NCBI GenBank assembly: GCA_021782655.1
Contig: JAJXUT010000014.1
Coordinates: 1-37,157, forward strand
DNA length: 37,157 nt
Source of the DNA: Deltaproteobacteria bacterium
Lineage (GTDB): Bacteria > Desulfobacterota > Desulfobulbia > Desulfobulbales > VMSU01
Reading direction: 5' to 3'
Shown here: in pieces, positions 29,605 to 37,157 of the stretch
How positions within the stretch are numbered: position 1 is the stretch's first letter
Layout: the number at the start of each line of letters is the position of its first letter
Translations under genes and position numbers: made by a program
The notes under the pieces: generated by a model
Databases searched by the model: none
What the model saw: only the letters and a program-made list of their open reading frames with translations
What the model was told of the DNA's origin: nothing

Positions 29605-30921
29605 TCAAATCAGCCGGCCAAAGACCTCCAGGCCCCTGACCTCTTCAATCCGCACCTCGACCACCTGGCCCGCCAGGCCAGGGTCGGCCTGAAAGCACAC
29701 CGGCACGTAGTTTTCGGCAAAGCCCCGCATCAGCTTACTCCGGCTGTCCCGGCCCTCGGCCAACACCCGCCTCAGGGCACCCTGCTGCCGGGCGTAAAAG
29801 CGCCGCCGCTTCTCCTGGCCCAAGGCCAAGAGCCGCGCCGCCCTCTCCTCCTTAACCGGCCCCGGCACCTGAGCGGGCATCAGGGCCGCCGGGGTACCAG
29901 GCCGCCGGGAGTAAGGGAAAACGTGCAGGTAGCTGATCTCCAGCCCCTCGATCAGCTTTACGGTCTGCTCAAACTCGGCCTCGCCCTCGCCAGGAAAGCC
30001 GGTTAGGACATCGAGCCCGATCGCCGCCTCGGGCAGCGTGGCCAGGATCATCTCCACCACCCGGACGAAATCGGCCACCGTATAGCGGCGGTTCATCCGC
30101 CGCAGCACCTCCGGGGCGCCGCTCTGCAGGGGCAGGTGGAAGTGGGGCATGAAGCAGTGTGCTTGGGCCATCAGCGCCAAGAGCTCCCGGGACACCTCGC
30201 CCGGCTCCAGGGAGCTGATCCGGTAACGCGGCCCCTCCGTCTGCCCGGCCAAGCGCCGCGCCAGGGACAGAAGGGAAGCGCGGGGGGTGAGGTCCTGGCC
30301 GTACATGCCGACATGGATGCCAGTCAGCACCAGCTCCCGGCAACCCGCCGCCGCCAGTTCCCTCGCCTTGGCCAACACCCGCTCCGGGGCCAGACTGCGG
30401 GCCCGGCCCCGGGCGTGGGGCACGATGCAGTAGCTGCAAAAGTTGTCGCAGCCGTCCTGAATCTTCAGATAGCCCCGGGTGCGGCCCGGCAGTCGCCGGG
30501 CCGGCAGGTCGTCGAATAGCCGCTTAGCGCAGAGGTCACTTGCGCACGGCCCCCGCCCGTCGCCCCCCTCGGCCAGGGCGAGAGGCACCAGGAGGTGCTT
30601 GCTGTCGTTGCCCACCAGACAGACCTCCCGGCCCGCCATCTCCCGCACCTCCGGCCCCGCCACCTGGGCGTAACAGCCGGTGACCACCACCTTACCCTCC
30701 GGGTTGGCCCGCAAGGCCCGGCGGATGAGCTGGCGGGACTGGGCCCCGGCCTTGGCGGTCACCGCGCAGGTGTTGATCACGTAGATGTCCGCCGCCGCCC
30801 CGAAGGGCACCACCTTAAGCCCCCGCTCCTCGAAACCGGCGCTAATGGCGGCGGATTCGCACTGGTTGACCTTACAGCCCAAGGTGGTAACGGCGACGGT
30901 TCGAAGGGATGCTTCAGACAT
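29605..30921 (-). CDS. mtaB: MtaB-type tRNA methylthiotransferase
   Basis: The ATG at 30921 was chosen because the family N-terminus follows at once (VAVTTLGCKVNQCES); the longer open frame above is shadow of the PAS gene. The 438-aa protein has the UPF0004 domain with its three cysteines, the radical-SAM motif CDNFCSYC (about 156-163) and a C-terminal TRAM-like domain (about 375-438). It should methylthiolate t6A37 to ms2t6A in tRNAs reading ANN codons, using SAM and two 4Fe-4S clusters. It belongs to a run of minus-strand genes with mnmA upstream and cinA-recA downstream. The ribosome site is weak. Confidence 0.93.
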   Translation of the reverse strand: MSEASLRTVAVTTLGCKVNQCESAAISAGFEERGLKVVPFGAAADIYVINTCAVTAKAGAQSRQLIRRALRANPEGKVVVTGCYAQVAGPEVREMAGREVCLVGNDSKHLLVPLALAEGGDGRGPCASDLCAKRLFDDLPARRLPGRTRGYLKIQDGCDNFCSYCIVPHARGRARSLAPERVLAKARELAAAGCRELVLTGIHVGMYGQDLTPRASLLSLARRLAGQTEGPRYRISSLEPGEVSRELLALMAQAHCFMPHFHLPLQSGAPEVLRRMNRRYTVADFVRVVEMILATLPEAAIGLDVLTGFPGEGEAEFEQTVKLIEGLEISYLHVFPYSRRPGTPAALMPAQVPGPVKEERAARLLALGQEKRRRFYARQQGALRRVLAEGRDSRSKLMRGFAENYVPVCFQADPGLAGQVVEVRIEEVRGLEVFGRLI

Positions 30922-30958
30922 GGGGGAAGGCGTCACGGAGGATCTCCGCGGCTCGGGC

Positions 30959-31672
30959 TCAGTCCGTCTTCCCCTTCCGGGAGACGACGAACTGCGGATA
31001 GAGGGTTTTGGCGCAATCCGGGCAGATGCCGTGGGTGAAGTCGGCATTGGTGTGGGTGCGGAGGTAATCTTCAAGCTGCGTCCAATAGCCCTGATCGTCA
31101 CGAATCTTCTTGCAAGAGGCGCAGATCGGCAGGTATCCCTCCAGGGCCTTGACCCTGGCCAGGGCCTCCTTAAGGTCGGCAATCAACGCCTCCCGCTCCG
31201 CCTCCAACCTCTTACGCTCGGAGATGTCCCGGAAGATGCCCAAAAGCTCCACCGCCCGACCATCCTCGAACTTGGGGGTGCAGCGGCCCTCAACCATAAT
31301 CCTGCGCCCGTCCTTGGTGATAAAGATGGTCTCGGTGGGCGGGGTACGCTCACCGCGCATCAGGGAGGTGAAGATCCCCTGGCACTTGCCGCCGCAACTG
31401 GGATCAACGATATCGAAAATCCGCAGCCGCCTGGCCTCCTCCTCGGAATACCCCAGGGTCTGCCGCCAAAGGCTGTTGACATAGAGGATGCGGCCCTCGC
31501 TGTCCAAGGAGTGCACCAGGTCGTTGGCCTGCTCGAAGACCTCACGGTAGCGCCGCTCGCTCTGGCGCAGGGTCTCGATCTCCGCCTGCTGGCAAGCGAC
31601 TTGCCGTTCAAGGGCCGCCAGCCTCTCCCCCGCGCTCTCATCGGTCTGCATCTCAGGCGCCTTAGTCTTCAA
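30959..31672 (-). CDS. PAS-domain protein with C-terminal cysteine cluster
   Basis: This 237-aa soluble protein has a short coiled coil (about 15-40) and one PAS domain (about 42-160; YREVFEQANDLVHSLDSEGR, LGYSEEEA, IFRDISERKRLEAE). A second helix leads to a C-terminal module with LPICASCKKIRDD, GYWTQLEDYL and THGICPDCAKTLYP. No histidine-kinase, GGDEF or DNA-binding output domain is present. The two CxxC pairs look like a metal-binding site, and the same tail is common at the ends of PAS sensor proteins in this lineage. The ATG overlaps the mnmA stop by 4 bases, so it is translated with a tRNA-thiolation enzyme. Function is unknown; a redox or metal sensor acting through protein contacts is possible. 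Confidence 0.85.
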   Translation of the reverse strand: MKTKAPEMQTDESAGERLAALERQVACQQAEIETLRQSERRYREVFEQANDLVHSLDSEGRILYVNSLWRQTLGYSEEEARRLRIFDIVDPSCGGKCQGIFTSLMRGERTPPTETIFITKDGRRIMVEGRCTPKFEDGRAVELLGIFRDISERKRLEAEREALIADLKEALARVKALEGYLPICASCKKIRDDQGYWTQLEDYLRTHTNADFTHGICPDCAKTLYPQFVVSRKGKTD

Positions 31673-32724
31673 ATAATCTCCCCGCCGCCGACCACCTCGT
31701 CCTCCCGGTAAAGGACGGCGAACTGACCAGGGGTGACGGCCCGCTGGGGCTCGGCGAAGCGGATCTGCAATCCCCCCGCCCCCCGGCTGACCACGGCGAC
31801 CGCGGGCCGGTGCCGGTAGCGGATCTTGACCATGAACTCCTGGGGCAAAAACGGCTCCTGGCCGGAAACCCAGTTCATCTCGGCCACGGCCAGGGCCTCA
31901 CGCCAGAGATCGGACTCCTTGCCGATAAGCACCTGGTTCCTGGCCGCGTCCAGAGCCACGACGTAGAACGGGGTGACATCGGGTATCCCCAAGCCCCGCC
32001 GCTGGCCCACGGTATAGTGGCAGAGCCCCCGGTGCCAGCCCCGGCCTTCGCCGCTTAAGGTGACGAACTCGCCGGGTGGGCAAGGCGAATCGGCGAAAAA
32101 ATCTGCCATCTCCCGGCCCTTAAGAAAACAGACATCCTGGCTCTCCGGCCCGTGCAGGCCGGAGAGCCCCATCTCTTCCGCCCGCCGGCGCACCTTGGCC
32201 TTGCTCATCCCGCCCAGCGGCAACTCCAGACCGGCCAGATGCCCTTGAGTCAAACCGGCCAGGAAGTAGGACTGATCCTTGCCGGCATCAAGCCCGGCGA
32301 GCAGCCGGATCAGGCCATCCTGGCCAGGCTCGACGCGGGCGTAATGGCCGGTGGCCAGGACGGGGAACCCCAGTCCTTGAGCCGTCTCCCGCAGCAGGCC
32401 AAACTTGATCGTCCGGTTGCAGACCAGGCAAGGATTGGGGGTGCGGCCACGCCGGTAGGAGCTTACGAAGTAATCCAGCACCCGCTGCTTAAATTCAGCC
32501 CGCAGATCGACCACCACCAGCGGCAGGCCAAGCCGCCGGGCCAGCCGCTGGGCCGGCTCGGCCTGCTGCGGGCCATCCTCGGGGGCGATAAGCATGAAGA
32601 CCCCAGCCACCTCCAGCCCCCGGCTCGCCAGCAGGGCGGCGGCCACCGCGCTATCCACCCCGCCGCTCATCGCCACCATGACCCGCCCGCCGGCGGCGGG
32701 ACTTGCTGTCCGTATCCCAGTCAT
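31669..32724 (-). CDS. mnmA: tRNA 2-thiouridylase MnmA
   Basis: This protein of about 351 aa converts U34 to s2U34 in tRNA-Lys, -Glu and -Gln. It has the PP-loop AMSGGVDSAVAA and the two catalytic cysteines in RTPNPCLVCNRTIKF and ESQDVCFLKGREMADFF, along with TGHYARV and VGQRRGLGI. The ATG at 32724 was preferred to a GTG 21 codons upstream, because the extra residues do not resemble the family and include a GGCAAC/GTTGCC hairpin that fits a leader. The PAS gene overlaps its end, and mtaB follows after that, so this is a tRNA-modification operon. It diverges from the U32 gene. Confidence 0.93.
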   Translation of the reverse strand: MTGIRTASPAAGGRVMVAMSGGVDSAVAAALLASRGLEVAGVFMLIAPEDGPQQAEPAQRLARRLGLPLVVVDLRAEFKQRVLDYFVSSYRRGRTPNPCLVCNRTIKFGLLRETAQGLGFPVLATGHYARVEPGQDGLIRLLAGLDAGKDQSYFLAGLTQGHLAGLELPLGGMSKAKVRRRAEEMGLSGLHGPESQDVCFLKGREMADFFADSPCPPGEFVTLSGEGRGWHRGLCHYTVGQRRGLGIPDVTPFYVVALDAARNQVLIGKESDLWREALAVAEMNWVSGQEPFLPQEFMVKIRYRHRPAVAVVSRGAGGLQIRFAEPQRAVTPGQFAVLYREDEVVGGGEII

Positions 32725-32800
32725 CCTAGTGCCCGCCCCCTGGCGGCAACTTGGTTGCCCTTTAGGATAAAAAGGGTTAACAGCCACCGTTGGGGCATGG

Positions 32801-32824
32801 TAAAAGGTAATCGCTAAAAGGTAA
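32801..32824 (+). repeat. Direct repeat TAAAAGGTAA x2 in the mnmA/U32 divergent region
   Basis: The 10-base sequence TAAAAGGTAA occurs exactly twice, at 32801-32810 and 32815-32824, with a 14-base period. A related TAAAAAGGGTTAA lies at 32768-32780. All sit between mnmA (minus) and the U32 gene (plus), so they could be regulator sites acting on either gene. Confidence 0.5.
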
Positions 32825-32854
32825 AGAGATTATCTCGTTCAAGGAAAAACAAGG

Positions 32855-34180
32855 ATGACGACCACTGATTGTGCGGGCAAACCGGGAGTCAAGCCCGTCT
32901 TGCCGGAACTGCTGGCCCCCGCCGGCAGCCTGGACAAACTGAAAATCGCGGTGCATTACGGGGCGGACGCCGTCTATCTGAGCGGCGGCCCCTACAGCTT
33001 ACGCTCCCGGGCGGCCCTGTCGTCCGAGGAGCTGGCCGCAGGCGTGGCCTACGCCCACCGGCACGGGGTCAAGGCCTACGCCACCGTCAACATCCTGGCC
33101 CACAACCGCGACCTGAACGGCCTGCCAGAGCATCTCGACCTCCTGCGCCAAACCAGGGTCGACGCCATAATCGTCGCCGACCCCGGCGTCTTCTCCCTGG
33201 CCCGGCGCCTGGCGCCGGAGATGCCCATCCACCTAAGCACCCAGGCCAACGTCACCAACCTGGAGAGCGCCCGCTTCTGGCAGGCGCAAGGGGTAAGGCG
33301 TCTGAATCTGGCCCGGGAACTTGGCCTTTCCGAAATCTCCGAGATCCGCCGGGCGGTGGGCCTCGAGCTGGAGATCTTCGTGCACGGGGCGCTTTGCGTC
33401 TCCTACTCGGGGCGCTGCGCCTTGAGTCTCTACTTAAATGGCCGCGACGCCAACCTCGGCCAGTGCACCCACCCTTGCCGCTACCGTTACGCCCTGATGG
33501 AAGAGCGGCGTCCGGGACAGTACTTCCCGGTGGAGGAGGACGCTCGCGGCGCCTACATTTTCAACAGCAAGGACCTCTGCCTGCTACATCGGCTGCCGGA
33601 CTTGATCGCCGCCGGGGCCGATTCCATCAAGATCGAGGGTCGGATGAAAAGCGCCTACTACGTGGGCGCCACCGTCCGCCTCTACCGGACGGCCCTGGAC
33701 ATCATCTCCCGGAGGCTCGATCAGGAGGGGGCCGAGGCCTTGGCCGCCCTTAGCCTACCGTCCGCCTTTGCCGAGGAGTTGACCAAGATCGGCTCCCGGG
33801 GCTATACAGAAAACTTTCTTCACCACCCGCCAGGGGCGGAAGACATGCAGCACCAAGGCAGCGACTACCAGCCCACCCACGTCCCGGCGGGAATCATCCG
33901 GCGGGCCGGCAACCCGCCCCTGGTGGAGGCAAGAAGCTCCATCCTCCTGGGCGACGGCCTTGAATACCTAGCCCGGGATCTAAAAAACGCCCGGGCCGTG
34001 GTCACCGGGATGACCAACGCCGACGGCGAGGCCATCCTCCGAGCCAACCCCGGGGCGCTGATCCAGCTCGCCACCGACCCGCCCCTGAACGAGGTCGCGG
34101 AGTTCGGCCTGCTCCGCAAGGAGCCGCCATCAACCGACGCCCCCGAGGCCAGACTTGCCGGTGGCACGCAAAATGCTTAA
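32855..34180 (+). CDS. U32 peptidase-family protein (TrhP/YegQ-like)
   Basis: This 441-aa protein is a U32 family member. Its signature ELEIFVHGALCVSYSGRC lies at about 172-189, followed by LGQCTHPCRYRYAL, giving the four-cysteine iron-sulfur arrangement of the TrhP/RlhA group. LLAPAGSLDKLKIAVHYGAD near the N-terminus and KIEGRMKSAYYV in the middle are also typical. Characterised relatives hydroxylate tRNA U34 or 23S rRNA with prephenate. Protease activity was an early and probably wrong label. Next to mnmA and mtaB, a tRNA-hydroxylation role would fit. The gene is plus strand, divergent from mnmA, and its end contains the sigma-54 promoter of the next gene. Confidence 0.9.
   Translation: MTTTDCAGKPGVKPVLPELLAPAGSLDKLKIAVHYGADAVYLSGGPYSLRSRAALSSEELAAGVAYAHRHGVKAYATVNILAHNRDLNGLPEHLDLLRQTRVDAIIVADPGVFSLARRLAPEMPIHLSTQANVTNLESARFWQAQGVRRLNLARELGLSEISEIRRAVGLELEIFVHGALCVSYSGRCALSLYLNGRDANLGQCTHPCRYRYALMEERRPGQYFPVEEDARGAYIFNSKDLCLLHRLPDLIAAGADSIKIEGRMKSAYYVGATVRLYRTALDIISRRLDQEGAEALAALSLPSAFAEELTKIGSRGYTENFLHHPPGAEDMQHQGSDYQPTHVPAGIIRRAGNPPLVEARSSILLGDGLEYLARDLKNARAVVTGMTNADGEAILRANPGALIQLATDPPLNEVAEFGLLRKEPPSTDAPEARLAGGTQNA
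34162..34177 (+). promoter_or_regulatory. Predicted sigma-54 (-24/-12) promoter
   Basis: TGGCACG (34162-34168), four bases, then ATGCT (34173-34177) matches the sigma-54 consensus TGGCACG-N4-TTGCW with one mismatch, and the obligatory GG-N10-GC spacing is exact. It overlaps the last codons of the U32 gene. Transcription would begin near 34188, about 50 bases before the rod-like gene, whose AAGGAGA ribosome site follows. Sigma-54 control of rod and hook genes is common in flagellated proteobacteria. Confidence 0.65.
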
Positions 34181-34237
34181 TTTTTCGACAGAGGCGCCGG
34201 GCATCCCGGCCACCCCCAACCCGCAAGGAGACCTGCC

Positions 34238-34591
34238 ATGCTGATGGGAATCGACTCCGGACTCTCCGCCCTGATGGCCATTCAGACCCGCGTCCAGTCC
34301 ACGGCCAACAACACCGCCAACGTCAACACCGAAGGCTTCAAGAAGACCCGGGTGACCTTCAACGAGGGCGCGGGGCAGACGGTTACCGCCAACGTCCAGA
34401 CGGTGAACACCCCCGGCCCCCTGGTTTCCGAACCCACCCAGAACGGCGAGGCCTTGGTCGAGCAGTCAAACGTCGATCTGGCCGAGGAACTGCCCACCAT
34501 GATGATCGATCGCCGGACCTTTGAAGCCAACATCAAGATGGTGCAGACCCAAGACGAGATGCTAGGCAGCCTACTGGACATCAAGGGATAA
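34238..34591 (+). CDS. Minimal flagellar rod-like protein (FlgB/FlgC/FlgG family)
   Basis: This 117-aa protein holds only the two conserved ends of flagellar axial proteins. The N-terminal rod domain (residues 1-40) has GIDSGLSALMAIQTRVQSTA and NNTANVNTEGFKKTRV. The C-terminal domain (about 75-117) has QSNVDLAEELPTMMIDRRTFEAN (in part) and IKMVQTQDEMLGSLLDIKG. The middle is about 35 residues. FlgC is slightly longer (about 135-150 aa) and contains its own middle; this looks like a pared-down paralogue. It is not in a flagellar cluster. A sigma-54 promoter and an AAGGAGA ribosome site lie in front. It may form part of the rod or be an accessory axial protein. It ends 5 bases from the convergent pyrC. 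Confidence 0.85.
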   Translation: MLMGIDSGLSALMAIQTRVQSTANNTANVNTEGFKKTRVTFNEGAGQTVTANVQTVNTPGPLVSEPTQNGEALVEQSNVDLAEELPTMMIDRRTFEANIKMVQTQDEMLGSLLDIKG

Positions 34592-34596
34592 GCCCC

Positions 34597-35880
34597 CTAA
34601 CGCCGCAGCACCACCCTCCCCCCGACGATGACCAACACCGCCTGACCGGTGAACCGCCAATCCAGGAAGGGCGAATTCCTGCTCTTGGACACCACATCTG
34701 TAATCCCGTAGGTAAACTCCCGCTCCGGATCGATAACCGTGACATCCGCCGGCCCACCCTCAGCCAGGGTGCCGCCCGGCACCCCCAAGATGCGGGCGGG
34801 ATTGACCGACATCAGCTCCACCAGCCGGGCCGGGCCAATCGCCCCGTCGCGCACCAGCCGCAGGGCCAGGGGCAAGGAGGTCTCCAGCCCGATGATGCCG
34901 TTGGCGGCCCGGTCGAACTCCACCTCCTTTTCCAGCTCGCCGTGCGGGGCGTGATCCGAGGCGATGGCGTCGATGGTGCCGTCCTTGAGCCCCTTGATAA
35001 CCGCATCGACATCCGCTTTTAGGCGCAGGGGCGGATTCATCTTGGCCCGGGTGTCGTAGCGGCCCACCGCCTCCTCGGTCAGGGTGAAATAGTGGGGCGC
35101 GGTCTCAGCAGTCACCGGCCAGCCCTGGGCCTTGGCCCAGCGAATCAGGGCCACCGATTCCCGGGTGCTGATGTGGGCCAGGTGCAGACGGTGGCCGGTG
35201 AGGGCGGCAAGCGCCAGGTCCCGGTACACCATGATCGACTCGGCGGCGTTGGGAATGCCGCCCAGGCCCAGACGGGTCGAGAGCTCGCCCTCGTTCATGG
35301 CCCCATGCTGGCTTAAGCTCAGTTCCTCGCAGTGCGAGATCACCGGCAGATCGAAGTTCCCGGCATACTCCAAGGCGCGGCGCATCATCTGGCTACTCAC
35401 CACCGGCCGGCCGTCGTCGCTGACCGCCACCGCCCCGGCCCGGCGCATCTCACCAAACTCCGCCAACTGCTCGCCCTGGCTCGACTTGCTGATCGCCCCC
35501 ACCGGATAGACCCGCACCAGGGCCTCCCGGGCCCGATCCGCCACTAGGGCGATCCCGGCCTCGGCATCCAAAACCGGCTTGGTGTTGGGCATACAGGCCA
35601 CCGCCGTGAAACCGCCCGCCGCCGCTGCCTGGGCGCCGCTGACGATGGTCTCCTTGTACTCCTCGCCCGGCTCCCGCAGGTGGACGTGCATGTCGATTAA
35701 GCCCGGCATGACCCACTTGCCGGAGAGATCGATCCGCTCCACCTCCGCCGGCAGCCGGTCGTAATCCACCGCCAGCCGGCAGACCCCATCGAGCAAAAGC
35801 AGGCTGGACACCTGATCCACCCCGCGCACCGGGTCGATAACCCGACCGTTTTCCAGCAGAATCGGATGAGCCCCCCGCAT
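34597..35880 (-). CDS. pyrC: Dihydroorotase (class I)
   Basis: This 427-aa amidohydrolase closes N-carbamoyl-aspartate to dihydroorotate in pyrimidine synthesis. The zinc motif DMHVHLREPG lies at 63-72, followed by CMPNTKP (substrate-binding Asn), AVSDDGRPV with the bridging Asp of class I enzymes, ISHCEE, HLAHISTRES and SDHAPHG. Length and motifs fit the class I type that often associates with aspartate carbamoyltransferase. Its ATG shares bases with the pyrB stop (TGATG), so the two are translationally coupled and may form a complex. Confidence 0.96.
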   Translation of the reverse strand: MRGAHPILLENGRVIDPVRGVDQVSSLLLLDGVCRLAVDYDRLPAEVERIDLSGKWVMPGLIDMHVHLREPGEEYKETIVSGAQAAAAGGFTAVACMPNTKPVLDAEAGIALVADRAREALVRVYPVGAISKSSQGEQLAEFGEMRRAGAVAVSDDGRPVVSSQMMRRALEYAGNFDLPVISHCEELSLSQHGAMNEGELSTRLGLGGIPNAAESIMVYRDLALAALTGHRLHLAHISTRESVALIRWAKAQGWPVTAETAPHYFTLTEEAVGRYDTRAKMNPPLRLKADVDAVIKGLKDGTIDAIASDHAPHGELEKEVEFDRAANGIIGLETSLPLALRLVRDGAIGPARLVELMSVNPARILGVPGGTLAEGGPADVTVIDPEREFTYGITDVVSKSRNSPFLDWRFTGQAVLVIVGGRVVLRR

Positions 35881-36815
35881 CAGTCGCTACCTCCCAGCAC
35901 CAGATAGAGCAGGGCCATGCGAATCGCCACCCCGTTGGTCACCTGCTCTAAGATCACCGATTGTCCGCCGTCGGCCACCTCCGGGCTCATCTCCACCCCC
36001 CGGTTGATGGGGCCGGGGTGCATGATCAGGGCGTCGGGCCTGGCCAGGGCCGCCACCTCCCGATTAATGCCGAAGATGGTGGCGTACTCCCTGAGCGACG
36101 GGATCAAGGGGTCTCGCTGCCGCTCCTTCTGGATGCGCAGGGCCATGACCACGTCGGCGTCCCGCACCGCGCTGGTCACCCGCCGATGGCGGACAGCGCC
36201 CATCGCCTCCAAGCCGGGCGGCAGCATGGTGTTGGGGCCGCAGACATGCACCCTAGCCCCCATCTTGGTGAAACCGATGATGTCGGAATGGGCCACCCGG
36301 CTGTGGGTGATGTCGCCGACGATGGCCACCTTTAACCCCTCCAGGCGGCCCTTTCGTTCCTTGACGGTCATCAGATCGAGCAGGGCCTGGCTGGGATGCT
36401 GGTGAGTGCCGTCGCCGGCGTTGATGATCGAGGCCTGGACATGGTTCTTGAGCAGGTTGGGCGCCCCGGAGGATGCGTGACGGATGATGATGGCGTCCGG
36501 CCCCATGGCCTGCAGGTTGCGGGCGGTGTCGATCAGGGACTCGCCCTTGACCGCGGAACTGGTGGTGGCCGAGATATTGTAGGTGTCGGCGCTCATCCGC
36601 TTGGCGGCGATCTCGAAGGACAGCCGGGTGCGGGTGCTGGGCTCGAAAAAAAGATTGACGATGGTCTTGCCGCGCAGGGTCGGCACCTTCTTGATGGCCC
36701 GAGTCGAAATTTCCTTCAGGGAGTCGGCGGTCTGCAAGATATGGTTGATGTCGGACACCGACAGGTCATCCATACTGATAATATGCCTGTGAGCAAAACG
36801 GTACTCGCCTTGCAT
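35880..36815 (-). CDS. pyrB: Aspartate carbamoyltransferase catalytic subunit
   Basis: This 311-aa enzyme joins carbamoyl phosphate to aspartate. The ATG at 36815 has GGAG upstream and gives the usual length; the open frame above belongs to lepB shadow. The carbamoyl-phosphate motif [13 protein letters not shown] (57-69), [23 protein letters not shown] and [12 protein letters not shown] are all present. No regulatory pyrI gene is in view. It lies 17 bases after lepB and overlaps pyrC, forming a lepB-pyrB-pyrC run. Confidence 0.96.
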   Translation of the reverse strand: MQGEYRFAHRHIISMDDLSVSDINHILQTADSLKEISTRAIKKVPTLRGKTIVNLFFEPSTRTRLSFEIAAKRMSADTYNISATTSSAVKGESLIDTARNLQAMGPDAIIIRHASSGAPNLLKNHVQASIINAGDGTHQHPSQALLDLMTVKERKGRLEGLKVAIVGDITHSRVAHSDIIGFTKMGARVHVCGPNTMLPPGLEAMGAVRHRRVTSAVRDADVVMALRIQKERQRDPLIPSLREYATIFGINREVAALARPDALIMHPGPINRGVEMSPEVADGGQSVILEQVTNGVAIRMALLYLVLGGSD

Positions 36816-36832
36816 ACGGCCGGCTCCAGTCC

Positions 36833-37157
36833 TTAATGGATTAATTTGCCGATCCGGGAAAAGCGCACCGGAAAGGAGCCGCTGCCCCACTTCCACTGGC
36901 TGTCCCAAGACCAATAGAGGATAATGGCCTTGCCCTTGACCGCACTTAGCTTGACGAACTTCCAGAACCGGCTGTCGTAGCTGTTGTCCCGGTTGTCGCC
37001 CATAACGAACAGCGAATCCTTGGGCACGGTGATGGGGCCGAAGTTGTCCCGAGGCTGAACGTTGCCGGGATAGATGTGGTGATCGCGATAGACGGCATTC
37101 TTCACTTCAAAGGGCTGGCCGTTGACCAGCAATTGCTTGTCCACCATCTGCACCGTG
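36833..37157 (-). CDS. lepB: Signal peptidase I (5' end cut by window edge)
   Basis: The C-terminal 107 or so codons of a type I signal peptidase are present, open to the right edge. The conserved box [17 protein letters not shown] is clear, preceded by VPKDSLFV and followed by [11 protein letters not shown]. The catalytic Ser and Lys lie in the missing N-terminal part, so activity cannot be judged here. A GTG at 37153 is in frame but internal. The enzyme would cleave signal peptides on the periplasmic side of the inner membrane. It is the upstream neighbour of pyrB. Confidence 0.93.
   Translation of the reverse strand, partial: TVQMVDKQLLVNGQPFEVKNAVYRDHHIYPGNVQPRDNFGPITVPKDSLFVMGDNRDNSYDSRFWKFVKLSAVKGKAIILYWSWDSQWKWGSGSFPVRFSRIGKLIH

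Overview
The window is a dense, GC-rich bacterial chromosome segment made almost entirely of housekeeping genes. Three things point to a Gram-negative, flagellated member of the Desulfobacterota (former Deltaproteobacteria), possibly near Desulfobulbales: an F1 ATP synthase operon with two b-type subunits (b' and a b with a signal-peptide-like N-terminus) and no a or c genes; the order mnmA-PAS-mtaB-cinA-recA-(tautomerase)-alaS; and a gliding-type ABC exporter set. This placement is an inference from family resemblance and was not tested by database search.

Left part (1-7990, minus strand): a NorQ/CbbQ-type MoxR AAA+ ATPase and its NorD/CbbO-type von Willebrand A partner, the latter cut by the left edge. 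Upstream of them lies a three-gene ABC unit: an ATPase, a fused GldF/GldG-like permease/auxiliary protein of 982 aa, and a DUF4340 protein. After a 352-base divergent promoter region (7991-8342) come plus-strand genes: a fused SpmA/SpmB-like membrane protein, then a compact run of GAF-GGDEF diguanylate cyclase, YfcE-like phosphoesterase, mutS and an AMIN-type N-acetylmuramoyl-L-alanine amidase, joined by short overlaps or gaps.

Middle (15997-27197): a stand-alone glutamate-synthase-small-subunit-like flavoprotein (minus), a CheX-like phosphatase (plus), a perfect 16-bp bidirectional terminator, then the minus-strand operon atpF'-atpF-atpH-atpA-atpG-atpD-atpC with an AT-rich promoter in front. 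Upstream are alaS and a 4-oxalocrotonate-tautomerase-like gene broken by an in-frame TAA at codon 16.

Right part (27207-37157): recA, cinA, mtaB, a PAS/Cys-cluster protein and mnmA (minus). Then come a divergent U32 peptidase-family gene and a tiny orphan flagellar-rod-like gene (plus), the latter preceded by a good sigma-54 -24/-12 promoter. Last are the minus-strand genes lepB (cut by the right edge), pyrB and pyrC.

No tRNA, rRNA, CRISPR array, insertion sequence or phage gene was seen. Nothing here is a clear new defence or mobile system. The observations most worth following are the orphan sigma-54-linked rod protein, the interrupted tautomerase, the orphan NorQ/NorD pair beside a gliding-type exporter, and two signalling proteins with cysteine clusters.
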